64,000 nt of DNA, taken from contig NZ_CANMUE010000010.1 in the NCBI RefSeq assembly GCF_947500975.1, positions 81,602-145,601 of the forward strand. The letters run 5' to 3'. The position numbers and the translations under genes were made by a program. Positions 25,998-34,053 of the stretch are shown in pieces. Below the pieces are notes generated by a model. The model was not told the origin of the DNA. It saw only the letters and a list, made by a program, of their open reading frames with translations, and did no database searches. Source of the DNA: an uncultured Polaribacter sp. Its GTDB lineage: Bacteria > Bacteroidota > Bacteroidia > Flavobacteriales > Flavobacteriaceae. The stretch's first letter is position 1, and each line of letters begins with the position of its first letter.

Positions 25998-28900
25998 TTT
26001 GATGCTTTTTTAAGTTGTATTTCCTGTTTCCAACTGTATAAAACAGGAACAACAAATAAGGTTATTAATGCGATAAGCATACCACCAAAACTTGGTATTG
26101 CCATAGGAATCATAATATCGCTTCCTCGACCTGTTGAGGTTAACACAGGTAATAATGCCAATATGGTTGTTGCTGTGGTCATTAAACAAGGTCTAATTCG
26201 TTTTGTTCCTGCTTCAATTACGGATGCTCTTACATCTTGTTTGTTTGTAGGCTTATTTCTATCAAATGTTTGTGTAAGATAGGTTGCCATAACAACGCCG
26301 TCATCTGTTGCAATTCCAAAAAGCGCAATAAAACCAACCCAAACGGCAACACTTAAATTTATGGTGTGCATTTGGAATAAATCTCGTAGGTTTTCGCCAA
26401 AGAAATTAATGTTTAAAAACCAATCTTGACCATACAACCAAATCATTATAAAACCACCTGCAAAGGCTACTGCAATTCCTGTAAATACCATTAATGAAGT
26501 GGCTACCGAACGAAATTGAAAGTACAGGATTAAAAAGATGATAAATAATGCTAATGGCACAACAACCGATAAGGTTTTTTCGGCTCGTATTTGATTTTCA
26601 TACGTTCCTGTAAATTGGTAATTAATGCCTTTTGGTACAGTTAATTCGCCTGAATCTATTTTTGACTGAATTAATACCTGTGCATTTTCAACAACTCCAA
26701 CTTCGGCATAGCCATCTAATTTATCAAATAGTACATAGCCAATTAAAAAAGTATCTTCACTTTTAATGACTTGTGCGCCTTGCTCATATTTAATACTTGC
26801 TAATTCGCCTAAAGGAATTGAACTGCCTTTGGCAACAGGCACATAAATATTTTTTAAATCTGTTGGATTACCTCGCAATTCTCTTGGGTAGCGAACACGA
26901 ACCCCATAACGCTCTCGACCTTCAACAGTCTGCGTTATTTCCATACCACCAACAGCCACCATTAAAACATCTTGAACATCTTGAATTGATATGCCATAAC
27001 GTGCAATTTTTTTTCTATCAATATCTATCAACAAATAGGGTTTGCCAACAATTCTATCGGCAAAAACGGCTTCGGTTTTAACGCCTTCCACTTGTTTTAA
27101 AATAGACTCTAATTGTACTCCAAAGTCTTCAATTTGTTTTAAACCCTGTCCTTTTACTTTAATTCCCATTGGCGCACGCATACCTGTTTGTAGCATTACC
27201 AAACGTGTTTCAATAGGTTGTAATTTTGGTGCTGATGTAACGCCTGGCAATTTTGTTACACGTACAATTTCTTTCCAAATATCATTAGCAGATTTTATTT
27301 CAGGTCGCCAATTCCTGTAAAACTCGCCATCACTATCTTCAATAAGTTCTTTTGCGATTATTTCAGGCATTATAACAGCTTTATCTGAATTGTTTGGGTT
27401 TTCCACCATTGTTCCATTTTTCAATTCAAAAAAGCCATTATCATCAACTTTATAGCGTTGTCGTTCTCCATTGCCATTCAACATATATTCCGATTTATAC
27501 TGAATTAAGTTTTCATACATCGACAAAGGCGCAGGGTCTAAAGACGATTCTACACGACCTGCTTTACCAACAACGGTTTTAATTTCAGGAATTGTTGCCA
27601 CAGCCATATCTAACTGCTGTAACACTCGCTTGTTTTCTTCAACTCCTGAATGTGGTAAAGACGTTGGCATTAATAAAAAAGAACCTTCGTTGAGTGAAGG
27701 CATAAATTCTTTGCCTGTGTTTTTCAGTATTAAAAACCCACAAATAACTATTGCTGTTGGAATAGAAAGGAATAGTATTTTATTTTCTAAAGCCCAATTT
27801 AAAATACGTGTATAATACCTTCTGAATACCGTAAAAACACCCAACAGTCCAAAACAGATTATAGCCACAAAAACAAGATTCCAAAAAATGCTTTTATCAA
27901 CGCCTAACGGTCGCCAATATTCTGCCAAAAGAAATACGATTGCTAAAGTTGAAATAGCAATATTGAAATAGTTTGCTTTATTTCCTGACAATCTATTTTG
28001 AGATTTTAAGATTGCCGTAACTCCAAATGCAATAAGTACAATTCCAAGCCAATATCCATAAATAAGTGCTATTATTCCAAATAGAATTAAAAGGCTATTG
28101 ATAACTAATCTCGAAACTTTTTTAATACTTCTTTTTTGAAATAAATAGGAAGCAAAGGGTGGAATTAAAAACAAGGCAACAATAATAGAAGCCGTTAAAG
28201 CAAAGGTTTTTGTAAATGCCAAAGGTCTAAACAATTTTCCTTCTGCGCCAATCATTGTGAATACAGGAATAAAACTGATAATGGTTGTTAAAACTGCTGT
28301 TATTATTGCTCCTGAAACTTCGGTTGTTGCATTGTACACAACTTCATTTACAGATAGTTTTTCTTTGTTTTCTTCTAAATGCCTAATAATGTTTTCGGAA
28401 AGAATAACGCCAACATCCACCATTGTTCCAATAGCAATAGCAATTCCAGATAAGGCTACAATATTAGCATCAACTCCAAAAAGTTTCATTGCTATAAATA
28501 CCATTAAGACTGCCACAGGAAGCAAACCTGAAATAAGGACAGAAACACGAAGATTAAACACCATAATTAGAATGACTAAAATGGTAATGAGTATTTCTAA
28601 TGTTAATGCTTCATTGAGCGTGCCTAATGTTTCTTTTATGAGTTCAGACCTGTCGTAAAAAGGCACTATGGTTAATTGTGAAGTCCTACCATCTTTCAAT
28701 ACTTTAGAAGGTAAACCTGAACTTAATTCGTTGATTTTTTCTTTGACATTATTTATGACCTCTAATGGGTTTGCGCCATATCTTGACACTACAACACCGC
28801 CAACAACTTCTGCACCTTCTTTGTCTAAAATACCTCGTCTTGCTTTTGGTGCAAGCGTAACTTTAGCAATATCTTTTATCTTAATTGCAGTAAAATCTTC

Positions 28901-29704
28901 GGAAGTAACAACTGCATTTTCTATATCTGAAATAGATTTAACATAACCTAAACCTCTAACCAAATATTCGGCTTGGTTAATTTCAATAGTTTGAGCTCCA
29001 ATATCTTTATTACTCTCTTTAACTGCTTTGACGATGTGGTGTAACGATACATTGTACTGCCTCATCAATTCAGGGTTCACATCGACTTGATATTCTTGAA
29101 CATAACCACCTATTGAAGCAACTTCCGAAACACCACTTGCAGACGATAACGCATATTTAACGTAGTAATCTTGAACACTTCGTATTTCGTGTAAATCCCA
29201 ACCGCCAGTAACGTTCCCTTGCTCGTCTCTACCTTCAATAGTGTACCAAAATATTTGTCCTAATCCTGTGGCATCAGAGCCTAATGATGGATTGACTTCA
29301 TCAGGTAGTAAGTTGTTCGGTAATGAATTTAGTTTTTCAAGGATTCGACTTCTACTCCAATAGAAATCTACATCTTCATCAAAAATGATATAGATGCTTG
29401 AAAATCCAAACATAGAGGAACTACGAATGGTTTTTACTCCTGAAATTCCAAGTAAAGACGTTGTTAATGGGTATGTAATTTGGTCTTCAATATCCTGTGG
29501 CGAACGACCTTCCCACTTTGTAAATACAATTTGTTGGTTTTCGCCAATATCAGGAATAGCATCTACCGCAACAGGATTGTTTGGTAAAAAACCTATTTCC
29601 CAATTAAAAGGTGCGTGTACAATTCCCCAACCTATAAAAAAGGTAAGTAATAGTACAGCGACAAGTTTATTTTCTATTAAAAATTTGATGCTTTTATTTA
29701 GCAT
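25994..29704 (-). CDS. cusA: CusA-type heavy-metal RND efflux pump
   Basis: 1236 residues, about 190 longer than E. coli CusA. TM4 reads GIAIAIGTMVDVGVILSEN (Asp430, Glu437), the Cu/Ag-type rather than the CzcA double-Asp type. All three methionines of the CusA periplasmic metal site have counterparts: Met679 (FLLMP), Met729 (APLSMYE) and Met837 (RLVMLQTG). The extra length is a hydrophobic insertion with about four added membrane segments (about 527-625) and an insertion in the porter domain (about 740-800). Predicted to export Cu(I)/Ag(I) from the periplasm or inner membrane with the CusB- and CusC-like proteins. Antisense ORFs here are shadows. Confidence 0.94.
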   Translation of the reverse strand: MLNKSIKFLIENKLVAVLLLTFFIGWGIVHAPFNWEIGFLPNNPVAVDAIPDIGENQQIVFTKWEGRSPQDIEDQITYPLTTSLLGISGVKTIRSSSMFGFSSIYIIFDEDVDFYWSRSRILEKLNSLPNNLLPDEVNPSLGSDATGLGQIFWYTIEGRDEQGNVTGGWDLHEIRSVQDYYVKYALSSASGVSEVASIGGYVQEYQVDVNPELMRQYNVSLHHIVKAVKESNKDIGAQTIEINQAEYLVRGLGYVKSISDIENAVVTSEDFTAIKIKDIAKVTLAPKARRGILDKEGAEVVGGVVVSRYGANPLEVINNVKEKINELSSGLPSKVLKDGRTSQLTIVPFYDRSELIKETLGTLNEALTLEILITILVILIMVFNLRVSVLISGLLPVAVLMVFIAMKLFGVDANIVALSGIAIAIGTMVDVGVILSENIIRHLEENKEKLSVNEVVYNATTEVSGAIITAVLTTIISFIPVFTMIGAEGKLFRPLAFTKTFALTASIIVALFLIPPFASYLFQKRSIKKVSRLVINSLLILFGIIALIYGYWLGIVLIAFGVTAILKSQNRLSGNKANYFNIAISTLAIVFLLAEYWRPLGVDKSIFWNLVFVAIICFGLLGVFTVFRRYYTRILNWALENKILFLSIPTAIVICGFLILKNTGKEFMPSLNEGSFLLMPTSLPHSGVEENKRVLQQLDMAVATIPEIKTVVGKAGRVESSLDPAPLSMYENLIQYKSEYMLNGNGERQRYKVDDNGFFELKNGTMVENPNNSDKAVIMPEIIAKELIEDSDGEFYRNWRPEIKSANDIWKEIVRVTKLPGVTSAPKLQPIETRLVMLQTGMRAPMGIKVKGQGLKQIEDFGVQLESILKQVEGVKTEAVFADRIVGKPYLLIDIDRKKIARYGISIQDVQDVLMVAVGGMEITQTVEGRERYGVRVRYPRELRGNPTDLKNIYVPVAKGSSIPLGELASIKYEQGAQVIKSEDTFLIGYVLFDKLDGYAEVGVVENAQVLIQSKIDSGELTVPKGINYQFTGTYENQIRAEKTLSVVVPLALFIIFLILYFQFRSVATSLMVFTGIAVAFAGGFIMIWLYGQDWFLNINFFGENLRDLFQMHTINLSVAVWVGFIALFGIATDDGVVMATYLTQTFDRNKPTNKQDVRASVIEAGTKRIRPCLMTTATTILALLPVLTSTGRGSDIMIPMAIPSFGGMLIALITLFVVPVLYSWKQEIQLKKASK

Positions 29705-29762
29705 AGCGTTTGATAATTAAACAATTAGACATTGGCGTTACGAAAACACCGAATACAACGAA

Positions 29763-29793
29763 TTATCCTTACGACATTGCAGTCATAGGATAA
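29763..29793. promoter_or_regulatory. Inverted repeat between HYC_CC_PP and pump genes
   Basis: TTATCCTTACGAC (29763-29775) pairs almost fully with GTCATAGGATAA (29782-29793). It lies about 60 bp upstream of the pump ATG and lacks a T-run, so an operator or leader hairpin is likelier than a terminator. Confidence 0.45.
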
Positions 29794-29813
29794 CACAGTC
29801 TATTGTTTAAAAA

Positions 29814-30227
29814 TCAAATTAAATAGGTCTCGTCTATCTTGTAGATTTGCCTGATGACGAGAGGTGGTTTATATTCTTGGTAAGAATTTATATTTTCATC
29901 AAACCCTTCAAAGAGGTTGATATAAGTGTAAATGAAAGAAGCAATAAATTGTTGTTGTTCAAAAGAGAGCGTATCAAAAGTAAGTTGCAATTCATCTTGA
30001 CCATCAACAAAAATCTGTTTATCACTACAACAATTCTTTTTTGTCATAGAACAATCTTTAGTTGATGGATTTTGCATTTCCATTCCGCAACTTTTAGCCT
30101 TTTTAAAAATAGCAGTATCAACTAAAGTATCTCCACAATAGTGCATATCAATAGTAAATGACACCGTAGATAACAATACTACTAATGCCATTATAAAGGA
30201 TGCTATTTTATGGAAAACTTGTTTCAT
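29814..30227 (-). CDS. HYC_CC_PP-family secreted protein
   Basis: 137 residues with a signal peptide (about 1-25) and the three hallmarks of the family: HYC (29-31), CC (66-67) and PP (121-122), plus Cys47 and Cys59 and Met/Lys-rich spacing (SCGMEMQ, CSMTKKNCC). This family is found in Bacteroidota next to copper genes, and its function is unknown. The many Cys and Met residues point to soft-metal binding in the periplasm. It is the first gene of the efflux cluster; a TAACTTTG at plus 30237-30244 (minus strand) could be its -7 element but leaves almost no leader. Confidence 0.82.
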   Translation of the reverse strand: MKQVFHKIASFIMALVVLLSTVSFTIDMHYCGDTLVDTAIFKKAKSCGMEMQNPSTKDCSMTKKNCCSDKQIFVDGQDELQLTFDTLSFEQQQFIASFIYTYINLFEGFDENINSYQEYKPPLVIRQIYKIDETYLI

Positions 30228-30406
30228 TGTAGATTACAAAGTTAGTAAAAGTTAATCAATATTAAGTTAATGAAATCATAAAGTCGCTTTAGGGCTTTGT
30301 TTTAATAAAATGTTTCCTCTCATAATTTACTCTGTTCTTGGTATCTATATAGCATACTTTTTTCGGTGCTTTGTATCTTCCAAGATAGAAAAGTCTAAAA
30401 GAAATA

Positions 30407-30859
30407 TTACGAGTATTGGAAGTATTCCCTAAATACTTTTTTCTGTGCCGTATCTACAATAGATTCTAATTTCGTTTGAGACATTGCATTTTTTATTTCA
30501 GATTTAGCACTTAAATTGTCTATTAAATTTTGTGCGTAGCTTGTTAAAGAGTCCATAATAAGTGTTGTAACTACTGGAGTGTTTTTAAGCTCATTTGGTG
30601 TATCTTTTAAACATTGCGTAATATGTTTTCTAAATGCTTCTTCAATAGTGTTTTCAAATTTTTCGTGGTGCTTTTTTTGGTTATTTTGAGCAACTTCTTT
30701 TAGACTATCAACGGTAAAACGTCTTGACTCTGTTTTTTGGTGTTGAAAAGATTTGTTTGAACGATTGGTATTATAGATGATTAAACCAATAAAAATAATT
30801 GCGACGACTATGACTCCAAAGGACATACTAAATGGATTTAAATTTTCACTCAAACCCAA
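30407..30859 (-). CDS. Single-pass membrane protein of unknown function
   Basis: 150 residues: one N-terminal membrane helix (about 13-30, FGVIVVAIIFIGLIIYN), then a charged helical domain with His/Lys-rich (NNQKKHHEKFENTIEEAF) and Ser/Thr-rich amphipathic segments. No motif recognised. It lies between the metal cluster and the integrase, just after a large nested hairpin region. Its N-terminal sequence is a plausible start, but there is no independent support for its role. Confidence 0.6.
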   Translation of the reverse strand: MGLSENLNPFSMSFGVIVVAIIFIGLIIYNTNRSNKSFQHQKTESRRFTVDSLKEVAQNNQKKHHEKFENTIEEAFRKHITQCLKDTPNELKNTPVVTTLIMDSLTSYAQNLIDNLSAKSEIKNAMSQTKLESIVDTAQKKVFREYFQYS

Positions 30860-30903
30860 AGTGAAGTTTATAAATATTAAAAGCGTGGGTTTATAACATT
30901 ACC

Positions 30904-31014
30904 TGTCTTGAGGTTCTGACAAAACCCTACGCCAAGATAAGCTACTCCCACGCCGTAACATGGCGTAGTCATTTTATCCTGTGGCGTAATGGAGAAATTG
31001 TCAGATTTCAAGAC
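30904..31014. other. Nested hairpin element next to integrase
   Basis: Outer arms GTCTTGA-GGT-TCTGACA (30905-30921) and TGTCAGA-TT-TCAAGAC (30999-31014) give 14 pairs. Inside are TACGCC/GGCGTA, GATAA/TTATC and ACGCC/GGCGT, so most of the 111 nt can fold into one long stem on either strand; CTACGCCA/TGGCGTAG offers an alternative. A further GCGTGGG/CCCACGC pair starts at 30882. It contains no gene. It could be an oriT-like site, a single-strand replication origin, a recombination site or a structured RNA. Confidence 0.55.
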
Positions 31015-31091
31015 CACAATAAAAGCTAACGCTTTATTTTTAATATGTTGAGAACAAATTTAGCATTTTAATATGATGCTAAAAAACTTTC

Positions 31092-32381
31092 CTAATTGAA
31101 AAAGCCATTTTTCAAAACAGATAAGGCTTGTTGCTCCTTTTCTATCCGTATGTACTTGTAAAACTCTCGTTCCGTTTTGTGTCCCGAAAAAAGCATTATA
31201 TCTTGAATAGATTTGCCTGCTGCATAATGGTTAGTACAAAAACTTCTACGTGCCGTATGTGTTTTTATCAAGTTATATTTTGGTACTCCTTTTTTTATCG
31301 CCTTACCACCTTTTGTGTATGAGATATTAACCATCTCCTTAAACCCAACGGTGCTACAAGCTGTTTTTATATTTCTTCTCAAGATAGGCTCACTTAATTT
31401 AGGTGGAAAATTATTGCCATATCTACTCATTATCTTCTGTATATCAACAGTTATAGGGATAAGCACCGTTGTGTCAGTTTTTTTCTGACGTACCTTAATA
31501 AATTTGTGACCATCTAATATTTCTATGTTTTCGTTAGTCAATCCATTATAATCGCTAACCCTTTGTCCTGTATAACAGCCAATTAAAAATATATCTCTCG
31601 CTAATTCTATACGGGGACGGTTACTAAAATCTTTTTCGGCTAAAGTTTCGATTTCTGCCTCACTTAAATAAACATCTGTTGTAGTTTCTTTAAGCACTTT
31701 AAAGCTTCTATTTTTAAAAATGGTGTTGCTACTTACTCCATTTATTAAAGCATCATTTAGGAATATTTTTAGATTTTTGATATGCTTACCTATACTGTTT
31801 AAACTATAATCTTCGTTCTCTAAAAGCGTTACGAATTTGCGGTAAAACGATAGGTTTATTTCATCGAATTTTAATATTTCTTTATGCTTTTTCTCATAAA
31901 GACTCAATAACCTCAATGTTTGCTTATAAGAACGATACGTTGTAATGCCTATGGTGTTTTTCTTTGCTTCTATTAGGTTTTCACAATAGACAACTATTTT
32001 AGCGTTTTCTTGTTGCTCTATGTCGTTGTCAGAGCCGTTTATCTTTCCGCTTATTAGATCTGCCAAACGATCTACATCTAATAAACCATTATTTTTCATA
32101 GAAGAAAGTGTGTCTTCTGTGAAAGCTCTTATTTCATCAATAAGTTTATTCACTTTATAAGCGTTGGACATCATGCCTTTGTTGGTTTTAACTCTTTGAC
32201 GTGATACATCCCATTGGTTTAATGGGCATTTATAACCTATACTCTTTTTAAAACGCTTACCTTTTGATGAAAAATGCATCATAATTAAACTTTCTTTTTG
32301 CGGTGTCGCTTCTAAACTTTTTATAGATTCTTTTAAACTAAATCTGATAACTCCGTGGGTACTCTTTACTGATAAACTCAT
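31092..32381 (-). CDS. Tyrosine recombinase/integrase of the island
   Basis: 429 residues from the ATG at 32381 (MSLSVKSTHG); an ATG at 32414 would add 11 residues. It has an arm-binding N-terminal domain with the Arm-DNA-bind_5 look (YKCPLNQWDVSRQRV), a SAM-like core-binding domain (about 105-215) and the catalytic domain with Arg274 (TGQRVSDY), His375-x2-Arg378 (HTARRSF), His401 (SGHK) and Tyr410. This is the Bacteroidota phage-integrase type of tRNA-targeting islands. It lies 200 bp inside the right attachment repeat and reads away from it. Likely arm sites lie just upstream of its start, suggesting self-regulation. Confidence 0.95.
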   Translation of the reverse strand: MSLSVKSTHGVIRFSLKESIKSLEATPQKESLIMMHFSSKGKRFKKSIGYKCPLNQWDVSRQRVKTNKGMMSNAYKVNKLIDEIRAFTEDTLSSMKNNGLLDVDRLADLISGKINGSDNDIEQQENAKIVVYCENLIEAKKNTIGITTYRSYKQTLRLLSLYEKKHKEILKFDEINLSFYRKFVTLLENEDYSLNSIGKHIKNLKIFLNDALINGVSSNTIFKNRSFKVLKETTTDVYLSEAEIETLAEKDFSNRPRIELARDIFLIGCYTGQRVSDYNGLTNENIEILDGHKFIKVRQKKTDTTVLIPITVDIQKIMSRYGNNFPPKLSEPILRRNIKTACSTVGFKEMVNISYTKGGKAIKKGVPKYNLIKTHTARRSFCTNHYAAGKSIQDIMLFSGHKTEREFYKYIRIEKEQQALSVLKNGFFN

Positions 32382-32435
32382 TGTTGTTTTTTTAATGTTA
32401 TACAAACAATACAAAGCGAATTATGTACCAAAGCA

Positions 32436-32455
32436 GGGTGTTTGAGAGGGTGTTT
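32436..32455 (+). repeat. Right candidate integrase arm sites
   Basis: GGGTGTTTGA followed by AGGGTGTTTT, an 11-bp-period direct repeat upstream of the integrase start, mirrors the pair at 13350-13370 in the same orientation. Confidence 0.55.
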
Positions 32456-32487
32456 TTGGTTTGAATAATTCTGAATTGCATTGAAAT

Positions 32488-32554
32488 TTATTTAATGACA
32501 GACAGTTGATTTCCTACTGACAGGACTGACATATTAGCGATTGTCATTAAATAA
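32488..32554. repeat. Inverted repeat with internal direct repeats at island right end
   Basis: TTATTTAATGACA (32488-32500) and TGTCATTAAATAA (32542-32554) are perfect 13-bp inverted repeats. The spacer holds ACTGACA-GG-ACTGACA. It lies between the integrase promoter and attR, as expected for recombination accessory sites. Confidence 0.5.
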
Positions 32555-32581
32555 GTTTCAGAATGAAACATTAATTTAGTA

Positions 32582-32594
32582 CTGGAGGTACCAC
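32582..32594 (+). repeat. Right attachment site (attR core)
   Basis: CTGGAGGTACCAC, identical to the tRNA-Phe 3' end at 13282-13294; no other tRNA sequence is duplicated here. Confidence 0.88.
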
Positions 32595-32599
32595 ATTTA

Positions 32600-32627
32600 A
32601 AACCCGAACAAAAGTTCGGGTTTTTTT
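32600..32627. terminator. Original tRNA-Phe terminator, displaced by the island
   Basis: AACCCGAAC-AAAA-GTTCGGGTT followed by T5. It lies 6 bp past attR, where the tRNA terminator would have been before integration, and can also serve the leftward gene ending at 32639. Confidence 0.8.
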
Positions 32628-32638
32628 GTGCTTAAAAT

Positions 32639-33088
32639 CTATTTTATAATATCTTTTACAATTTTTAAATGATGATTTGTATGCATTTTCATAAATCTAA
32701 TAGCTTTCTTTTTATTTAATTGTTTGAAAAGTGGATGATGAAAATGTTTATTCTTTGTCAAACCTTCAAGATTTTTTACATTCTCTGTTACTTCACTTAA
32801 TTGTTTTTGTAACTCTTCAATATAAATAACTTCTGGAGGTAAAACTCTTTTGGGCGATTTTGCTTTTCCTCTTGGAAAAAAACCTAAAGTAAAAACGATC
32901 AACCTTAATCTATTAAAACTGTATTTATATTCTTTAGGATCAGAATTTACTAACGTTTTACAAACAGTATTGATCACTTTTAAGGTATGATCTAAATGCC
33001 AACCTACATTTGCTTTTGATATTTTGTTGTTTTTAGCTTCAATTATATCAAAATAGCTTTCAATTAATTTTAGTTCTTTTTCTAACAT
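32639..33088 (-). CDS. DUF1569/DinB-like domain protein
   Basis: 149 residues, helical, with histidines placed as in DinB-superfamily four-helix bundles: HLDHT near 32-36 and a C-terminal HPLFKQLNKKKAIRFM followed by HTNHH. The DUF1569 label rests on this pattern. A very similar C-terminal pattern (HPFFGELNFEYWKKF, HFTHH) ends the HMG-CoA reductase in this window. Family members bind a metal ion; their reactions are mostly unknown, though the superfamily includes thiol transferases. It is the first chromosomal gene past the island. Confidence 0.72.
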   Translation of the reverse strand: MLEKELKLIESYFDIIEAKNNKISKANVGWHLDHTLKVINTVCKTLVNSDPKEYKYSFNRLRLIVFTLGFFPRGKAKSPKRVLPPEVIYIEELQKQLSEVTENVKNLEGLTKNKHFHHPLFKQLNKKKAIRFMKMHTNHHLKIVKDIIK

Positions 33089-33113
33089 CTTTCTAATCGT
33101 TTTTTAAAATTAC

Positions 33114-33143
33114 AAAAAAATCCAGCTTTAAAGCTGGATTTTT
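33114..33143. terminator. Terminator after pseudouridine synthase gene
   Basis: AAATCCAGCTTT/AAAGCTGGATTT is a perfect 24-nt palindrome flanked by A and T runs, 5 bp past the stop of the leftward rluB-like gene. Confidence 0.75.
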
Positions 33144-33148
33144 ATTAA

Positions 33149-34006
33149 TTATTTCATCATTTGTAAATTGGTAACTTCTAAATTAGTTAACTCTCTCCAT
33201 CTTCCTCTAGGCAGATTCTTTTTTGTTAATTCCGCAAAAATAACTCTGTCTAATTTATTTACTTTATAACCTACATGTTCAAATATTTTACGCACAATTC
33301 TATTTCTTCCTGAATGAATTTCGATACCAACTTCCGATTTTGGCTCGCCATCAACATAAGAAATTGCATCAATAAACACTTTTCTTCCTTCTATAATAAC
33401 ATCTCCTCTTAACTTCTCTAAATCTCTTAAATCTAACTTTCTATCTAATGAGGCATGATATAATTTACGAACATTGTGTTTTGGATGCGTCAGCTTTTTT
33501 GCTAAATCACCATCATTAGTAAACAACAACAACCCAGTAGTATTTCTATCTAACCTTCCAACAGGATAAATTCTCTCTTTGGATGCGTTTGCAATCAATT
33601 CCATAACAGTTTTACGTCCACGATCATCATCCATTGTAGTGATGTAATTCTTTGGCTTATTTAAAAGGACATATTTTTTTTGTTCGGGTGTAATTGAAGT
33701 TCCATCAAAAGTTACAATATCTCCTGGTTGAACTTTATAACCCATTTCTGTAATCAATTTACCGTTTACTACAACACTTCCATGCTCTATATAAGTATCT
33801 GCTTCTCTACGAGAACAAACGCCTGAATTTGCAATATATTTATTTAAACGGATACCTGAAGTTTCGTCGGATTTTTTTGCTGAAGTATTTTTTTTGAATT
33901 CCTTTTTAACAGATTTTCTACCTAAAGGTTTTACAGACTTTCTATTTTGAGGTGTATTTTTTTTACCTTCTTGTCGTCTTCGCGACGAGTTCTTATTTGA
34001 TTCCAT
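33149..34006 (-). CDS. rluB: Pseudouridine synthase, RluB/RsuA family
   Basis: 285 residues. A basic, low-complexity N-terminus (about 1-48, SRRRQEGKKNTPQ) is followed by an S4 RNA-binding domain (about 50-110, RLNKYIANSGVCSRREADTY) and the RsuA-type catalytic domain with GRLDRNTTGL (catalytic Asp near 151) and a C-terminal GRNRIVRKIFEHVGYKV. It isomerises a uridine in rRNA, most likely U2605 of 23S rRNA if it is a true RluB; RluE/RluF-type specificity cannot be excluded. It has its own promoter within the end of the upstream prenyltransferase gene. Confidence 0.9.
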   Translation of the reverse strand: MESNKNSSRRRQEGKKNTPQNRKSVKPLGRKSVKKEFKKNTSAKKSDETSGIRLNKYIANSGVCSRREADTYIEHGSVVVNGKLITEMGYKVQPGDIVTFDGTSITPEQKKYVLLNKPKNYITTMDDDRGRKTVMELIANASKERIYPVGRLDRNTTGLLLFTNDGDLAKKLTHPKHNVRKLYHASLDRKLDLRDLEKLRGDVIIEGRKVFIDAISYVDGEPKSEVGIEIHSGRNRIVRKIFEHVGYKVNKLDRVIFAELTKKNLPRGRWRELTNLEVTNLQMMK

Positions 34007-34022
34007 TATTAATGATTTTTGG

Positions 34023-34053
34023 CAAAGGTACTTAAATTGATTTTCTAATTCAA
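34023..34053 (-). promoter_or_regulatory. Promoter of rluB-like gene
   Basis: On the minus strand TTG (plus 34051-34053) and TACCTTTG (plus 34023-34030) are 20 bp apart, matching -33/-7. The start codon is at 34006. Confidence 0.6.

Larger units (their letters stand above)
13282..32594. mobile_element. 19.3-kb genomic island in tRNA-Phe with metal-efflux cargo
   Basis: CTGGAGGTACCAC occurs at the 3' end of tRNA-Phe (13282-13294) and again at 32582-32594, exactly 19,300 bp apart. A tyrosine recombinase gene lies next to the right copy, the usual arrangement of an element integrated into a tRNA 3' end. Cargo: an unknown protein, an excisionase-like HTH, a primase-like protein and a leftward heavy-metal cluster. 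There is no relaxase, coupling protein or conjugation gene, so it looks like a genomic island or mobilisable element rather than a conjugative one. The cargo appears less A+T-extreme than the flanking chromosome by eye. Confidence 0.9.

Noticed and set aside
28257..28658. 133-aa plus-strand ORF antisense to the pump gene
   Set aside because: Its composition mirrors the antisense of membrane helices; the pump gene is certain.
13282..32594. Conjugative transposon (CTnDOT-like)
   Set aside because: No tra genes, relaxase or coupling protein among the ORFs; only integrase, HTH and primase-like genes are present.
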